Source: an uncultured Sphingomonadaceae bacterium (GTDB taxonomy: Bacteria; Pseudomonadota; Alphaproteobacteria; Sphingomonadales; Sphingomonadaceae). From it: 64,000 bases of DNA. A model generated the notes under the pieces. It had not been told where the DNA came from. It ran no database searches and was given only the letters and a program-made list of their open reading frames with translations. A program made the translations under genes and the position numbers. Below are positions 37,465 through 46,371 of the stretch, one piece after another; the first letter of the stretch is position 1, and each line of letters opens with the position of its first letter. The stretch is from positions 216,373-280,372 of the forward strand of contig CANLBM010000003.1 of the NCBI GenBank assembly GCA_947488845.1. Reading direction: 5' to 3'.

Positions 37465-37950
37465 ATGGGATCTATCCGCACTGCCAATTGGCTGGCTGTC
37501 CTGCTGCCGTCCGCCTTGCTGGGCGGTGCGCTGCTCAGTCAATATGGCTTTGGGCTTTATCCGTGTGAAATGTGTATGTGGCAAAGATGGCCGCATTTTG
37601 CCGCTATCATTCTGGCCCTGCCAGCGCTGCTGTTTCGCTCCAGAAGCTGGTCGAAGCTGTTGTTGGTTGCGGCAGCTATCGCAATATTGGTCAGCGGACT
37701 AATCGGCGGTTTTCATGCCGGTGTGGAATATGACTGGTGGGAAGGACTTACGTCTTGCGCCACCAGTGTGCCTGCGGGTGGCGACATGCTCGATTCGATC
37801 ATGAACGCACCGCTGGTTCGTTGCGATGTCGCGCCATGGTCGCTGTTCGGTATTTCGCTGGCCGGCTTTAATTTTCTCTTGTCGGTAAGCGGCGCCATTC
37901 TCATTCTGATCATGGTGGCGACCGGGCGCAAGGATGTCGACTATGTCTGA
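37465..37950 (+). CDS. Disulfide bond formation protein B family
   Basis: A 161-residue inner-membrane protein with four membrane segments. The first cysteine pair is C34-C37 in YPCEMCMWQRW. The second periplasmic pair lies in TSCATSVPAGG and LVRCDVAP. DsbB passes electrons from DsbA to quinones. This shorter alphaproteobacterial form is probably a functional equivalent, although the partner DsbA is not in the window. It lies 10 bp behind ctpA and overlaps coq7 at its 3' end. Confidence 0.9.
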   Translation: MGSIRTANWLAVLLPSALLGGALLSQYGFGLYPCEMCMWQRWPHFAAIILALPALLFRSRSWSKLLLVAAAIAILVSGLIGGFHAGVEYDWWEGLTSCATSVPAGGDMLDSIMNAPLVRCDVAPWSLFGISLAGFNFLLSVSGAILILIMVATGRKDVDYV

Positions 37951-38482
37951 AGCAGGTTTGGGACGGAATTCTGCCGATATCGCGTCGATGATCCGCGTCA
38001 ATCAAGCCGGCGAATATGGCGCGGCACAAATCTACAAGGGACAGCTGGCGGTGATGGGCGACAATGCTCCCCACAGCAGCGCGATCCATCATATGGCCGA
38101 ACAGGAACAACGGCATCTGGATGCTTTTGACCGGATGATCGCGGAGCGTGGTGTCCGGCCGACGGCGCTGCAGCCCTTCTGGAAAATTGCCGGCTATGCG
38201 CTGGGGGCGACGACGGCAGCCATGGGGCCACGGGCGGCAATGGCCTGCACAGCGGCGGTCGAAACCGAAATCGACCACCATTATCGGGAACAGCTCGAAG
38301 CGCTGGAATCGGAAAATGACCCCGAGCTAACCCGTATTATTGCGGAGTTTCGCGAAGAGGAATTAGAGCATAAGGCAACGGCAATTGCATCGGGAGCGGA
38401 AGACGCACCCGGCTATCCGGCGTTGAGCGCCGTGATCAGGCTGGGTTGCAGATTTGCCATCGGTTTGTCGAAACGCATATAG
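37934..38482 (+). CDS. coq7: Demethoxyubiquinone hydroxylase (Coq7 family)
   Basis: This di-iron enzyme hydroxylates C6 of demethoxyubiquinone in ubiquinone synthesis. The protein is 182 residues. The metal-binding glutamate/histidine set is visible as NQAGEYGA, MAEQEQRHLDAF, VETEIDHHY and FREEELEHKATA. It replaces UbiF in alphaproteobacteria. Two in-frame ATGs (37934 and 37943) both lie in the dsbB end; translation is likely coupled. Another ubiquinone gene, ubiG, is at 45.6 kb. Confidence 0.94.
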   Translation: MSTMSEAGLGRNSADIASMIRVNQAGEYGAAQIYKGQLAVMGDNAPHSSAIHHMAEQEQRHLDAFDRMIAERGVRPTALQPFWKIAGYALGATTAAMGPRAAMACTAAVETEIDHHYREQLEALESENDPELTRIIAEFREEELEHKATAIASGAEDAPGYPALSAVIRLGCRFAIGLSKRI

Positions 38483-38536
38483 GAAGCGCAATCCGCTTCA
38501 GCGTCGGTTCAGGACGGCGGATACAAAGGAAATGCC

Positions 38537-39160
38537 ATGATATATAAATTTTTATTCTCCGCCGCTGCCGTTTCAAGCGTTGGTATGATGGCGGTACCCG
38601 CACAGGCCCAGGACCAGGCCGGAGACCGGGTCAATCAACTCGTCATCTATGGTGACGACCCCTGTCCGGTAAGCAGCGATGAAGAGATTGTCGTTTGCGC
38701 CCGCAAGGACGAGGGTGAGCGCTACCGTATTCCCGAAACCTTGAGAAGTGGCGGTTTGGGCGATGCCAAGAACCAGGCCTGGTCGGAACGCGTCAGATCC
38801 TACGAATATGTCGGAAAATCCGGAACCAGCAGCTGCTCGCCTACCGGAGCAGGCGGTTTCACCGGTTGCACACAAGCGCTGCTCAGCCAGGCTTATGCCG
38901 AAAAAGGCATTGATGACACGGTCAACTGGGGTCAGTTGATCGAAGAAGAACGCCAGCTAAGGCTTTCGCGGATCGATGCGGAATCCGATGCCGTCGAAGA
39001 GCGGTTGCTGGAAATTGAAGCCCAGCGCGAAGCGCGCAACGCAGCGGCAGAAGCCGCCCGCGAGCGGCTTGACGCCAAGGATGCAGAAGCCCTGAAATCC
39101 GCCAATGATCTGGCCGTACCACCGGGGGCTGACGAAACCCCCGGTCCGGATGATGAATGA
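38537..39160 (+). CDS. Secreted protein of unknown function
   Basis: A 207-residue exported protein. A signal peptide spans about residues 1-24, ending AQA. The mature N-terminal part has the short conserved strip EEIVVCARKDEGERYRIPETLR often seen in sphingomonad hypothetical proteins. Two cysteines at SSCSP and GCTQ may pair. Residues about 130-190 form a charged alpha-helical coiled coil (EEERQLRLSRIDAESDAVEERLLEIEAQ). I cannot assign a function. It is directly convergent with the DUF885 gene, with no bases between the two stops. Confidence 0.75.
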   Translation: MIYKFLFSAAAVSSVGMMAVPAQAQDQAGDRVNQLVIYGDDPCPVSSDEEIVVCARKDEGERYRIPETLRSGGLGDAKNQAWSERVRSYEYVGKSGTSSCSPTGAGGFTGCTQALLSQAYAEKGIDDTVNWGQLIEEERQLRLSRIDAESDAVEERLLEIEAQREARNAAAEAARERLDAKDAEALKSANDLAVPPGADETPGPDDE

Positions 39161-40936
39161 CTAGCTAGCCTTCCGGGCTATTATCCACCGGTTCACCTGC
39201 GCTTCCAGCATATCAAGCGGGACCGCGCCTTGTCCCAGTACCACATCGTGAAACGCGCGAAGGTCGAATTTATCGCCCAGTTCGCGGGTTGCCTTGCTGC
39301 GTAGTTCGCGGATCTTCAGCTCGCCCATTTTATAGGCCAGAGCCTGACCGGGCCAGCTGATATAGCGGTTCACTTCGGCCTCGATATTGGCCTCGCTGAG
39401 CGCAGTATTGTCGGTCATGAAATCGATCGCCCGCTGCTTGCTCCAGCCCTTGCTGTGGATGCCTGTGTCGACGACCAGCCGACATGCGCGCCACATTTCA
39501 TAGGACAACCGGCCCATGTTCTTTGCCGGCGTATCGTATAGCTCCATCTCGATACCAAGCCGCTCCGAATAGAGGCCCCAGCCTTCGACAAAGGCGGTGA
39601 AAAATGCGCCGTGCTTGCGGAAGTCCGGCATATCGAGTTCCTGCTGCAACGCGATTTGCTGGTGGTGGCCCGGTACCGCTTCGTGCACGCTCAGCGCCGG
39701 TATCTCCCAGAATGGCCGCTGGTCGAGTTTCGAGGTGTTGACATAATAGAAGCCGGCGATGCCAACGTCGGGGGATCCCGGATTATAATAAGCGGTGGTC
39801 GTGCCTTCGGCTGTTTCGGCCGGGATTTCCTTGATGCCATATGGCAGCCGCGCGAGCTTGCCGATAATCGAAGGCATTTTGCCATCGATGATCTTGTTCA
39901 CCCGGGCGACCTTTTCCATCAGTTCTTCCGGTGTTTTTGCATAATATTGCGGATCGGTACGCAGATGCTCGATAAAGGCTTCGCGCGTTTCGTAACCGGC
40001 CTCCTTGGCGACTTCGACCATTTCGTTGCGGATCCGCGCCACTTCGCTCAAGCCGATATTGTGGATCTGGTCGGCAGTCTTGGTCGTCGTCGTCATCTGA
40101 CGGATGCGGAAATCATAATATTTCGCACCGCCAGGTTGGGCCGAAACGCCGGGTGCTGTGGCGCAGTTCGGGGCATAGTCGCTATTGTACCAGTCGAGAT
40201 GCTTTTGCACCGCCGGATTGATGATATCGGTGATGGTTCCGGCGGCCTCTTCAGCCAGCGCATTGAAGGTTACCGCGTCAATCGCTTCTGGCCGTTTGCG
40301 CAGGAAGGGCTGGTAGAAACGCGATGCTTCGGGATTGTCGGTAATCAGCCCGGAAATGCTGGTTTCATAACCCTCCATCGACACGCACGGCTGGACATAG
40401 CCGCCGGCGAGCGCCTGATTGGCGACTGCGATCGACTGGTCGTTGATCTTCGCATATTGTTTGAGCCGGTTGATATAGGTGCGGTAATCCTGCGCGTTGC
40501 GGAACGGCAGATTGTTTTGCATGCTGGCGAAATTCTGGTGCCAGCCACCGCGGTTGGTGAAATTGATCGTGCGCTGGCCGAATGTGTTCGCTTCAATCTG
40601 TTCGGCGAGCGAACGGCGCAATATACCGTAGTTGGTCTTGTCATCCTCGCTCAGGGATGCGGTGTCGATTGCGTCCAGTTGCGCCAGCCAGGCCCTGGCC
40701 TTGGCCACGCGGGCATCTTCGGCCTCGAGACTGGCGTCGCTAACCCGGCCGACCGGATCGTCGACTCCAAGGGAGGATGCGAATTCGGGATATTGCTTGA
40801 GCTGATAGTCCCAATAGGCATCGATGATCGCATGCAGCTCGGCTGATTTCTGACTGTCGCCCGCTTGTGCATAGACTGGTGCACTGATCAGCATCGCCAG
40901 TGGCGCCAGCATGGCCAAATTCGTTCTGCGCATCAT
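39161..40936 (-). CDS. DUF885 family metallopeptidase-like protein
   Basis: A 591-residue exported protein. ATGs at 40936 and 40933 follow GGGAG; the signal peptide ends near residue 24 (PVYAQA). The DUF885 domain fills the rest. Its signature HEAVPGHHQQIALQQE, in the context PALSVHEAVPGHHQ, is a HExxxH-like zinc site, and the later FVEGWGLYSERLGIEM carries another glutamate. Members are thought to be periplasmic zinc-dependent peptidases or carboxypeptidases. The substrate is unknown. Its promoter region is the 60 bp before the start. Confidence 0.88.
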   Translation of the reverse strand: MMRRTNLAMLAPLAMLISAPVYAQAGDSQKSAELHAIIDAYWDYQLKQYPEFASSLGVDDPVGRVSDASLEAEDARVAKARAWLAQLDAIDTASLSEDDKTNYGILRRSLAEQIEANTFGQRTINFTNRGGWHQNFASMQNNLPFRNAQDYRTYINRLKQYAKINDQSIAVANQALAGGYVQPCVSMEGYETSISGLITDNPEASRFYQPFLRKRPEAIDAVTFNALAEEAAGTITDIINPAVQKHLDWYNSDYAPNCATAPGVSAQPGGAKYYDFRIRQMTTTTKTADQIHNIGLSEVARIRNEMVEVAKEAGYETREAFIEHLRTDPQYYAKTPEELMEKVARVNKIIDGKMPSIIGKLARLPYGIKEIPAETAEGTTTAYYNPGSPDVGIAGFYYVNTSKLDQRPFWEIPALSVHEAVPGHHQQIALQQELDMPDFRKHGAFFTAFVEGWGLYSERLGIEMELYDTPAKNMGRLSYEMWRACRLVVDTGIHSKGWSKQRAIDFMTDNTALSEANIEAEVNRYISWPGQALAYKMGELKIRELRSKATRELGDKFDLRAFHDVVLGQGAVPLDMLEAQVNRWIIARKAS

Positions 40937-40997
40937 ATTCTCCCTCAAATATCTTATAATATCTATCACAACTATCGTGAATGATCGGAGCTTATAG

Positions 40998-42512
40998 TCA
41001 AGCCTGATTTTGACCGGCGACCAGCTGGGCGCGCAAATCCATGGCGCATTGCAAGGGAATATCGATGATACGGAGCGGCGCGGTCGTCGAGCCGCCGGCG
41101 ATGCCGATTGTGACCGTTGCCAGATCCAGCGGATGGTCGAGCGGCGACTGGCTGACATCGACGCTCTGAACCTTGCGGAGCAGGAGGATGGTCAGCTTGC
41201 GACGCCACCAGCCGGACCGGACATATAATTGCCTGTCTGCAAGCGCATATTGATGATGACGCCAGTTTAGGATCAGGATCAGGACAATCGGGACAGCCAG
41301 CAGGAGTATCGCCAGATAGCCCCCGTGGATGAAATGCCCGGCACCGAGCGCCGCAGCTGTCAGTGCCAGCGAGACGATGATCGCGCGGCGCCACCAGAAG
41401 GCAGGGTTGACGGTCTGAAATTCGATATCGAGCGTGACTGGCCTGATTGCGCATTCGCCAAGGATCGGGTCGATCTCGGCCAAACTCGCGCAAGGGGCGG
41501 CGCTATGGTCGGTCTCGCCGCTGGCGTCTCCTGCCAAGGACGTGAATTTGAGATGATACCAGCCGAAGCGCTCGCGCAACGGCCCCGTCTGCAATATGGC
41601 CGCCTGCACGCGATGGATCGGCATCACCATGTCGGTCAGGGTGAACAGCCCGCGCCGCCGCCGGAATCCCGGCTGTCCGCTATCAACCCGGTCGAGGCGG
41701 AAAGCATATTCACGGACGAAGGTCCGGACGATGCCGCTGACAAAGCCGATTGTGATCAGGGACAGGATTGCAAACAACGCCCAGCCGAGCCGGACGGTCG
41801 AACTCAGGCCGTCGATCGTCTCCTGTTCCGGCAGGGCATCGATCCAGCGGCGGGGATCGAAGAAGCCGTCGGGCAAGAGGAAGTCGAGATTCTGGGCCAG
41901 CGCCCCGAAAATGGCGAGCAGGACAAAGGAGAAGTTGAACAGTCCCGCGATGAAGATGCGCCGGTTGTCCATCGCGAATATGGGCGGAGCTTCTGTGGTG
42001 ACAGGATCGGCATCTGCCATGGTATCAGCAGTGATCTTACCTGCTTTATAGTCGCGTATCGTGTCGCGCAGCTTCTCTGCGTCCAGTCGCGAAAGCGCGT
42101 TGAGTTGGCCGTCTTCGCCCGCACCGGAACCCGTTTCCAGCGCTACCGTGGCGAGGCCGAGCAGGCGGGGGACGAGCTTCTGTTCCAGGCTGACATCCTG
42201 AATTCGGTCGAACGGGATCGAGCGGTTGTTGCGGTTCAGCAGGCCGCTTTTGATGCGGATTTCCCGGTCCGTCACCTGATAGGTGAAGCGCGACCAGATC
42301 AGAGCTGTTATCCCGGCAACCAGCGCGATCAGCGCCAGTGCCGCAAGCAGAGTATGAGCGAAATTCTGGTCAAACAGACTGAAATGGAGGACGATGATCG
42401 CGACAATATTCCGGCTGAGCATCGACAATGATTTCAGGATGATGCTGAGCGGGTGCAACCGCCGGAAGGGGGCTGCGTCGGGCGTCAGTGATGGAGCCGC
42501 TTCTTCGCTCAT
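40998..42512 (-). CDS. PH-domain membrane protein, YdbT type
   Basis: A 504-residue membrane protein with repeated bacterial PH (bPH_2, YdbS/YdbT) domains. Each is preceded by pairs of membrane segments: FTYQVTDREIRIKSGLLNRNNRSIPFDRIQDVSLEQ near residue 75, EYAFRLDRVDSGQPGFRRRRGLFTLTDMVMPIHRVQA near 265, and YALADRQLYVRSGWWRRKLTILLLRKVQSVDVSQS near 425. Function in Gram-negatives is not established. Its start overlaps the stop of the smaller partner gene upstream by four bases. Confidence 0.85.
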   Translation of the reverse strand: MSEEAAPSLTPDAAPFRRLHPLSIILKSLSMLSRNIVAIIVLHFSLFDQNFAHTLLAALALIALVAGITALIWSRFTYQVTDREIRIKSGLLNRNNRSIPFDRIQDVSLEQKLVPRLLGLATVALETGSGAGEDGQLNALSRLDAEKLRDTIRDYKAGKITADTMADADPVTTEAPPIFAMDNRRIFIAGLFNFSFVLLAIFGALAQNLDFLLPDGFFDPRRWIDALPEQETIDGLSSTVRLGWALFAILSLITIGFVSGIVRTFVREYAFRLDRVDSGQPGFRRRRGLFTLTDMVMPIHRVQAAILQTGPLRERFGWYHLKFTSLAGDASGETDHSAAPCASLAEIDPILGECAIRPVTLDIEFQTVNPAFWWRRAIIVSLALTAAALGAGHFIHGGYLAILLLAVPIVLILILNWRHHQYALADRQLYVRSGWWRRKLTILLLRKVQSVDVSQSPLDHPLDLATVTIGIAGGSTTAPLRIIDIPLQCAMDLRAQLVAGQNQA

Positions 42513-43054
42513 ATCATGTCTTGGCGGATATGGCCCTTGATCGTCTCCCGCATCGCTTCGGCGTCGGCAGTGGCGAGGCCGGGCAAGGTGACGATGCTAT
42601 TGTGGGTCCCCGCCGTGTGCACGATCAGGGTCGAGAGACCGAAGAAGCGTTGCAGGGGGCCCTGCGCTACGTCGATATGCTGGATGCGATTGAACGGGAC
42701 GATCGTGTCGGTCCGCCAGAGGAAACCGCGGAGCACCCGCAATTGCTCTTCGCCCATGTCATAGCCCCAGCGGCGATAGATGCGCTGGGGCAGGACGACA
42801 ACCTGCAGGACAGCAAATATCGCTCCCGGAACAAAGACCATGCCGGGCCGAGCACCAAATTGCATATGGAGCAAGACTTCGCCGGCGACTGCCATAGCCA
42901 GCAGAATCAGCGAACGAATGAGCATGTTGATCCGGATCAGGCTTTTCTGCGGCGGATGGAGCGGTGTAAGTCCCTGATTATAGGGGCTTCGGAGGTCTGG
43001 TTCCAGCGCCGGAGATTGACCGGAAATGGAAGATCTGGAAGCATCTTCTGTCAT
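42509..43054 (-). CDS. PH-domain membrane protein, YdbS type
   Basis: A 181-residue protein with two membrane segments (about residues 45-80) and one bPH_2 domain. The signature YDMGEEQLRVLRGFLWRTDTIVPFNRIQHIDVAQGPLQRFFGL is complete. It pairs with the larger YdbT-type gene with an ATGA overlap, the same two-gene order as ydbS-ydbT in Gram-positives. Partners probably form a complex in the inner membrane. Its molecular role is unknown. Confidence 0.87.
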   Translation of the reverse strand: MTEDASRSSISGQSPALEPDLRSPYNQGLTPLHPPQKSLIRINMLIRSLILLAMAVAGEVLLHMQFGARPGMVFVPGAIFAVLQVVVLPQRIYRRWGYDMGEEQLRVLRGFLWRTDTIVPFNRIQHIDVAQGPLQRFFGLSTLIVHTAGTHNSIVTLPGLATADAEAMRETIKGHIRQDMI

Positions 43055-43151
43055 GGCTCAGCTATGCCGAAACTGTGTTATCAAGGCAAGACAGATCGGA
43101 TGCGACCAGCGCCGTTCCTCGTGCCAGGGCCGCTGGAAGACCCAGCCAGTT

Positions 43152-44156
43152 CTATCGCGCCAGCGCGGTTTCGGCCTGATCGACCAGAGATTTGATAATT
43201 TCGGCCACGGATTCTTCGGCCTTGACCATGCCGACCGACTGCCCGGCCATGACACTGCCATGCTCAATATCGCCATCTATGACCGCTTTTCGTAACGCTC
43301 CTGCCCAAAAATGTTCAATTTGCAGCTGCGCTTCGCCCATTTCTATCGCGCCCGAATCGAGCAGCTTGGCGACCTCGATCTGCTTGCGGGTAAATTCCTC
43401 GGTGCCCTTGTTCTTGAGCGCGCGGACCGGGATCACCGGCAGGCGCGGATCGACCTGGACGCTGGTGATCGCGTCGCGGGCATTGCCGCGGATGAAGGCC
43501 TTCTTGAAATCGGGATGGGCGATGGATTCGTGGGCGCAGACAAAACGGGTGCCGAGCTGGACGCCGCTGGCGCCCATTTCGAGATAGGCGGCGATCATTT
43601 CGCCCGTGCCGATGCCGCCGGCGACGAAGACCGGCAACTGGTCGGCGATCTCCGGCAATATTTCCTGGGCGAGCACGGAGGTGGATACCGGCCCGATATG
43701 GCCGCCGGCTTCCATGCCTTCGATCACGATCGCGTCGACGCCCGACCGGACGAATTTCTTGGCCAGCGCCATGGCGGGGGCGAAGCATATCACCTTTGCG
43801 CCGGTTTCCTTGATCGCTTCGAGGCTGCCCTTGGGCGGCAGACCGCCGGCCAGCACCACATGGGTCACCTCATGTTTGCCGCAGACCGCAATCAGCGCCA
43901 TCAGATCGGGATGCATGGTGATCAGATTGACCCCGAACGGTTTGTCGGTGCGCTTTTTCGTTTCGGCGATTTCGGTGTCGAGCAATTCCGGCGTCATCGC
44001 GCCGCAGGCAATCACGCCAAAGCCGCCGGCGTTGGAAATCGCGCTGACCAGATTGCGTTCCGAAACCCAGGACATCGCCCCGCACATGATCGCGGTTTCG
44101 CAGCCGAGGAAATCGGTACCGCGCTGCATGAGATGCTGGAGTTTGGACTGGGTCAT
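43152..44156 (-). CDS. Nitronate monooxygenase-family FMN oxidoreductase
   Basis: A 334-residue FMN-dependent TIM-barrel enzyme of the 2-nitropropane dioxygenase group. Typical parts are IMCGAMSWVSERNLVSAISNAGGFGVIACG at the N-terminus, DAIVIEGMEAGGHIGP (flavin phosphate loop and the GxxAGGH-like motif), and VFVAGGIGTGEMIAAYLEMGASGVQLGTRFVC. Members oxidise nitronates or act as enoyl-type reductases. The real substrate is unknown. It is transcribed in the same direction as lysC, separated by a large inverted repeat. Confidence 0.88.
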   Translation of the reverse strand: MTQSKLQHLMQRGTDFLGCETAIMCGAMSWVSERNLVSAISNAGGFGVIACGAMTPELLDTEIAETKKRTDKPFGVNLITMHPDLMALIAVCGKHEVTHVVLAGGLPPKGSLEAIKETGAKVICFAPAMALAKKFVRSGVDAIVIEGMEAGGHIGPVSTSVLAQEILPEIADQLPVFVAGGIGTGEMIAAYLEMGASGVQLGTRFVCAHESIAHPDFKKAFIRGNARDAITSVQVDPRLPVIPVRALKNKGTEEFTRKQIEVAKLLDSGAIEMGEAQLQIEHFWAGALRKAVIDGDIEHGSVMAGQSVGMVKAEESVAEIIKSLVDQAETALAR

Positions 44157-44173
44157 AGGGTTTCTTTCTAAAG

Positions 44174-44260
44174 CCCGCTTCCCTTCAGGGGAGAGGGTTG
44201 GGAGAGGGGGTGGTTCATTATGACTCCCCCTCCCTTTATCCCTCCCCTGAAGGGGAGGGA
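44174..44260. repeat. Long imperfect inverted repeat, CCCTCCCC...GGGGAGGG type
   Basis: The left arm (about 44174-44212) and right arm (about 44224-44260) are reverse complements with a few mismatches and surround a 12-base spacer. Each arm itself contains a shorter hairpin around CCCTTCAGGGG. It lies just behind the lysC stop. Such purine/pyrimidine-rich palindromic elements are scattered through sphingomonad intergenic regions. It may also end the lysC transcript, though there is no T-run. Confidence 0.7.
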
Positions 44261-44266
44261 AAATAA

Positions 44267-45535
44267 CTAGGCCGCATCCTCTGCATCCAAGCCGTAAGCG
44301 GTGTGCAGCACGCGTAGCGCCAGTTCGGTATAATCTTCCTCGATCAGCACGCTGACCTTGATTTCCGAGGTGGTGATCGCCTGGATATTCACGCCGCGAT
44401 CGGCCAGTGCCTTGAACATCGTCGAGGCTATACCGGCATGGCTCTTCATGCCAACGCCGACGACGGAGATTTTGGCGACATTGCTGTCGGGGATCAGGCG
44501 GTTGAAGCCGATGCTTTCCCGGGCGCCTTCCAGCACCTGCATCGCCTGGTCGAGATCGGCGCTCGGCACGGTGAAGGTCACGTCGGTCTCGCCCTTTTCG
44601 CGACCGACATTCTGGATGATCATGTCGACGTTGATCGCCGCATCGGCAAGCGGCGCGAAAATATTGGCAACCGCACCCGGCTTGTCGGGGACGCGGGTCA
44701 GGGTGATCTTGGATTCATTCTTGTCGTGGGCGATGCCGGTAATCAATTGGCCTTCCATATCGTCCGTCTCCATTTCGTCTTCGCTGATAATCATTGTTCC
44801 GGGCAGGTCGTCGGCGGTCCAGTTGGTATTTTCATCGGTAAAGGATGACAGCACCTGGATGCGCACGCCTTCCTTCATCGCCAGCCCGACCGAGCGGGTC
44901 TGCAAAACCTTTGCCCCGACGCTCGCCAGTTCGAGCATTTCCTCGAAGGTCACGGTCTTCAGCTTGCGCGCCCGGGTCACGATCCGGGGATCGGACGTAT
45001 AGACGCCATCGACATCGGTATAGATATCGCAGCGATCGGCCTTGACCGCTGCGGCAATGGCCACCGCGCTGGTATCGGAGCCGCCGCGTCCCAATGTCGT
45101 GACCCGACCATCTTCGCTAATTCCCTGGAAACCCGGGATGATAGCGATTTCTCCGCTCTGCATGGCAGCCGTTAGCGCCGCTCCGTCGATCGAGTCAATC
45201 CGCGCCTTGCTGTGCGATTCAATGGTCCGGATCGGCATCTGCCAGCCAAGCCAGCTGCGCGCCTTTGCTCCCAGAGATTGCAGCGCGATAGCGAGCAGCC
45301 CCGAAGTCACCTGTTCTCCCGAAGCCACGACCACGTCATATTCGGCCGGATCATATAGCGAGCTGGCTTCGCGGCAGAAGTTGACCAGCCGGTCGGTGTC
45401 GCCCGCCATGGCGGAGACAACGACGGCCACTTCATGGCCGGCGTCGGACTGTTGCTTGACGATCTGCGCCACCCGGCGGATGCGTTCGATTCCGGCCATC
45501 GAGGTGCCGCCAAATTTCATCACTATGCGTGCCAT
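44267..45535 (-). CDS. lysC: Aspartate kinase
   Basis: Aspartokinase phosphorylates aspartate, the first step to lysine, threonine and methionine. The protein is 422 residues from ATG 45535, opening ARIVMKFGGTSMAG. The kinase domain carries PGFQGISEDGRVTTLGRGGSDTSA. Two ACT domains occupy about residues 265-410 for feedback control (KITLTRVPDKPGAVANIF, KISVVGVGMKSHAGIASTMFKAL), the monofunctional lysine/threonine-regulated type. There is no riboswitch in the 68 bp before the start. It is divergent from ubiG. Confidence 0.96.
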   Translation of the reverse strand: MARIVMKFGGTSMAGIERIRRVAQIVKQQSDAGHEVAVVVSAMAGDTDRLVNFCREASSLYDPAEYDVVVASGEQVTSGLLAIALQSLGAKARSWLGWQMPIRTIESHSKARIDSIDGAALTAAMQSGEIAIIPGFQGISEDGRVTTLGRGGSDTSAVAIAAAVKADRCDIYTDVDGVYTSDPRIVTRARKLKTVTFEEMLELASVGAKVLQTRSVGLAMKEGVRIQVLSSFTDENTNWTADDLPGTMIISEDEMETDDMEGQLITGIAHDKNESKITLTRVPDKPGAVANIFAPLADAAINVDMIIQNVGREKGETDVTFTVPSADLDQAMQVLEGARESIGFNRLIPDSNVAKISVVGVGMKSHAGIASTMFKALADRGVNIQAITTSEIKVSVLIEEDYTELALRVLHTAYGLDAEDAA

Positions 45536-45603
45536 GCTGCTGTCGGTAAAACTTTCGATAAAAAGGGCCTGAACAGGATTGAAAAGCCTGATAAAGAGGC
45601 GAC

Positions 45604-46332
45604 ATGACAAAGGCAAGTAGCACAATCAAACCCGATGAAGCCGCGCATTTCGGTGCGCTCGCAGCGGAATGGTGGGACCCGAAGGGCAGTTCGGCGATGC
45701 TGCACCGGCTGAATCCGGTCCGGCTCACCTATATACGCGATGCGATTGACCTGCATTTTCACGCTGACTCCAGCCTTTTGAAGCCGCTTGCCGGAAAAAA
45801 GGCGCTGGATGTCGGTTGCGGTGCCGGCCTGCTTTGCGAGCCGCTGGCAAGGCTGGGCGCGAAGGTGACGGGCCTCGATGCGGCGCCGGAAAATATCGCA
45901 GCGGCGAGGGCACATGCCCAGCCGCAGGGACTGGACATCGATTACCGCAACGAGGCGATCGAGAATTTCGGCGGCAGGGACCATGATCTGGTGACGTCGC
46001 TGGAGGTGCTCGAACATGTTGACGATCCGCAGGCCTTCATCGATGGTCTGGCGAAGTCTCTGGCTGATGATGGTTTGATGATAATCTCGACACCCAATCG
46101 CACCGCCATGTCGAAACTGTTGCTGGTCGAACTGGCCGAGATTACCGGACAAATCCCGCGCGGCACCCATCATCATGACCAGTTTATCACGCCGGAAGAG
46201 CTGGAGAAGATGCTCGGCAACGCCGGTCTGCAGGTTATCGATACCACCGGCCTGTCCTACAGTCCGGCGAAAGGCTTTGCGCTGTCCGACAATCTGAAGC
46301 TCAATTATCTGATGACGGTGGTCAAGGCCTGA
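45604..46332 (+). CDS. ubiG: Ubiquinone biosynthesis O-methyltransferase
   Basis: UbiG catalyses both O-methylations in ubiquinone synthesis. The protein is 242 residues. The family opening EAAHFGALAAEWWDPKGSSAMLHRLNPVRLTYI is exact for UbiG. The AdoMet motif LDVGCGAGLLCEPLARLGAKVTGLDA follows near residue 63. Late motifs GTHHHDQFITPEEL and GLSYSPAKGFALSDNLKLNYL confirm it. It is divergent from lysC and convergent with a GST gene. Confidence 0.96.
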   Translation: MTKASSTIKPDEAAHFGALAAEWWDPKGSSAMLHRLNPVRLTYIRDAIDLHFHADSSLLKPLAGKKALDVGCGAGLLCEPLARLGAKVTGLDAAPENIAAARAHAQPQGLDIDYRNEAIENFGGRDHDLVTSLEVLEHVDDPQAFIDGLAKSLADDGLMIISTPNRTAMSKLLLVELAEITGQIPRGTHHHDQFITPEELEKMLGNAGLQVIDTTGLSYSPAKGFALSDNLKLNYLMTVVKA

Positions 46333-46338
46333 CCGGCG

Positions 46339-46356
46339 GCCAGTCCCGTGACTGGC
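46339..46356. terminator. Hairpin between convergent ubiG and GST genes
   Basis: A perfect 7-bp stem (GCCAGTC at 46339-46345, GACTGGC at 46350-46356) with a CCGT loop sits in the 39-bp gap between two convergent genes. There is no T-run on either strand. It may be a bidirectional transcript-end hairpin. Confidence 0.35.
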
Positions 46357-46371
46357 GCACGGCGAATATAG

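Noticed and set aside
36051..37487. A 478-codon open frame antisense to ctpA
   Set aside because: The plus strand encodes a complete S41 peptidase with all catalytic residues. The antisense frame has no recognisable motif.
45536..45603. Lysine riboswitch before lysC
   Set aside because: Only 68 bp separate lysC from ubiG, too short for the aptamer, and no paired elements are visible.
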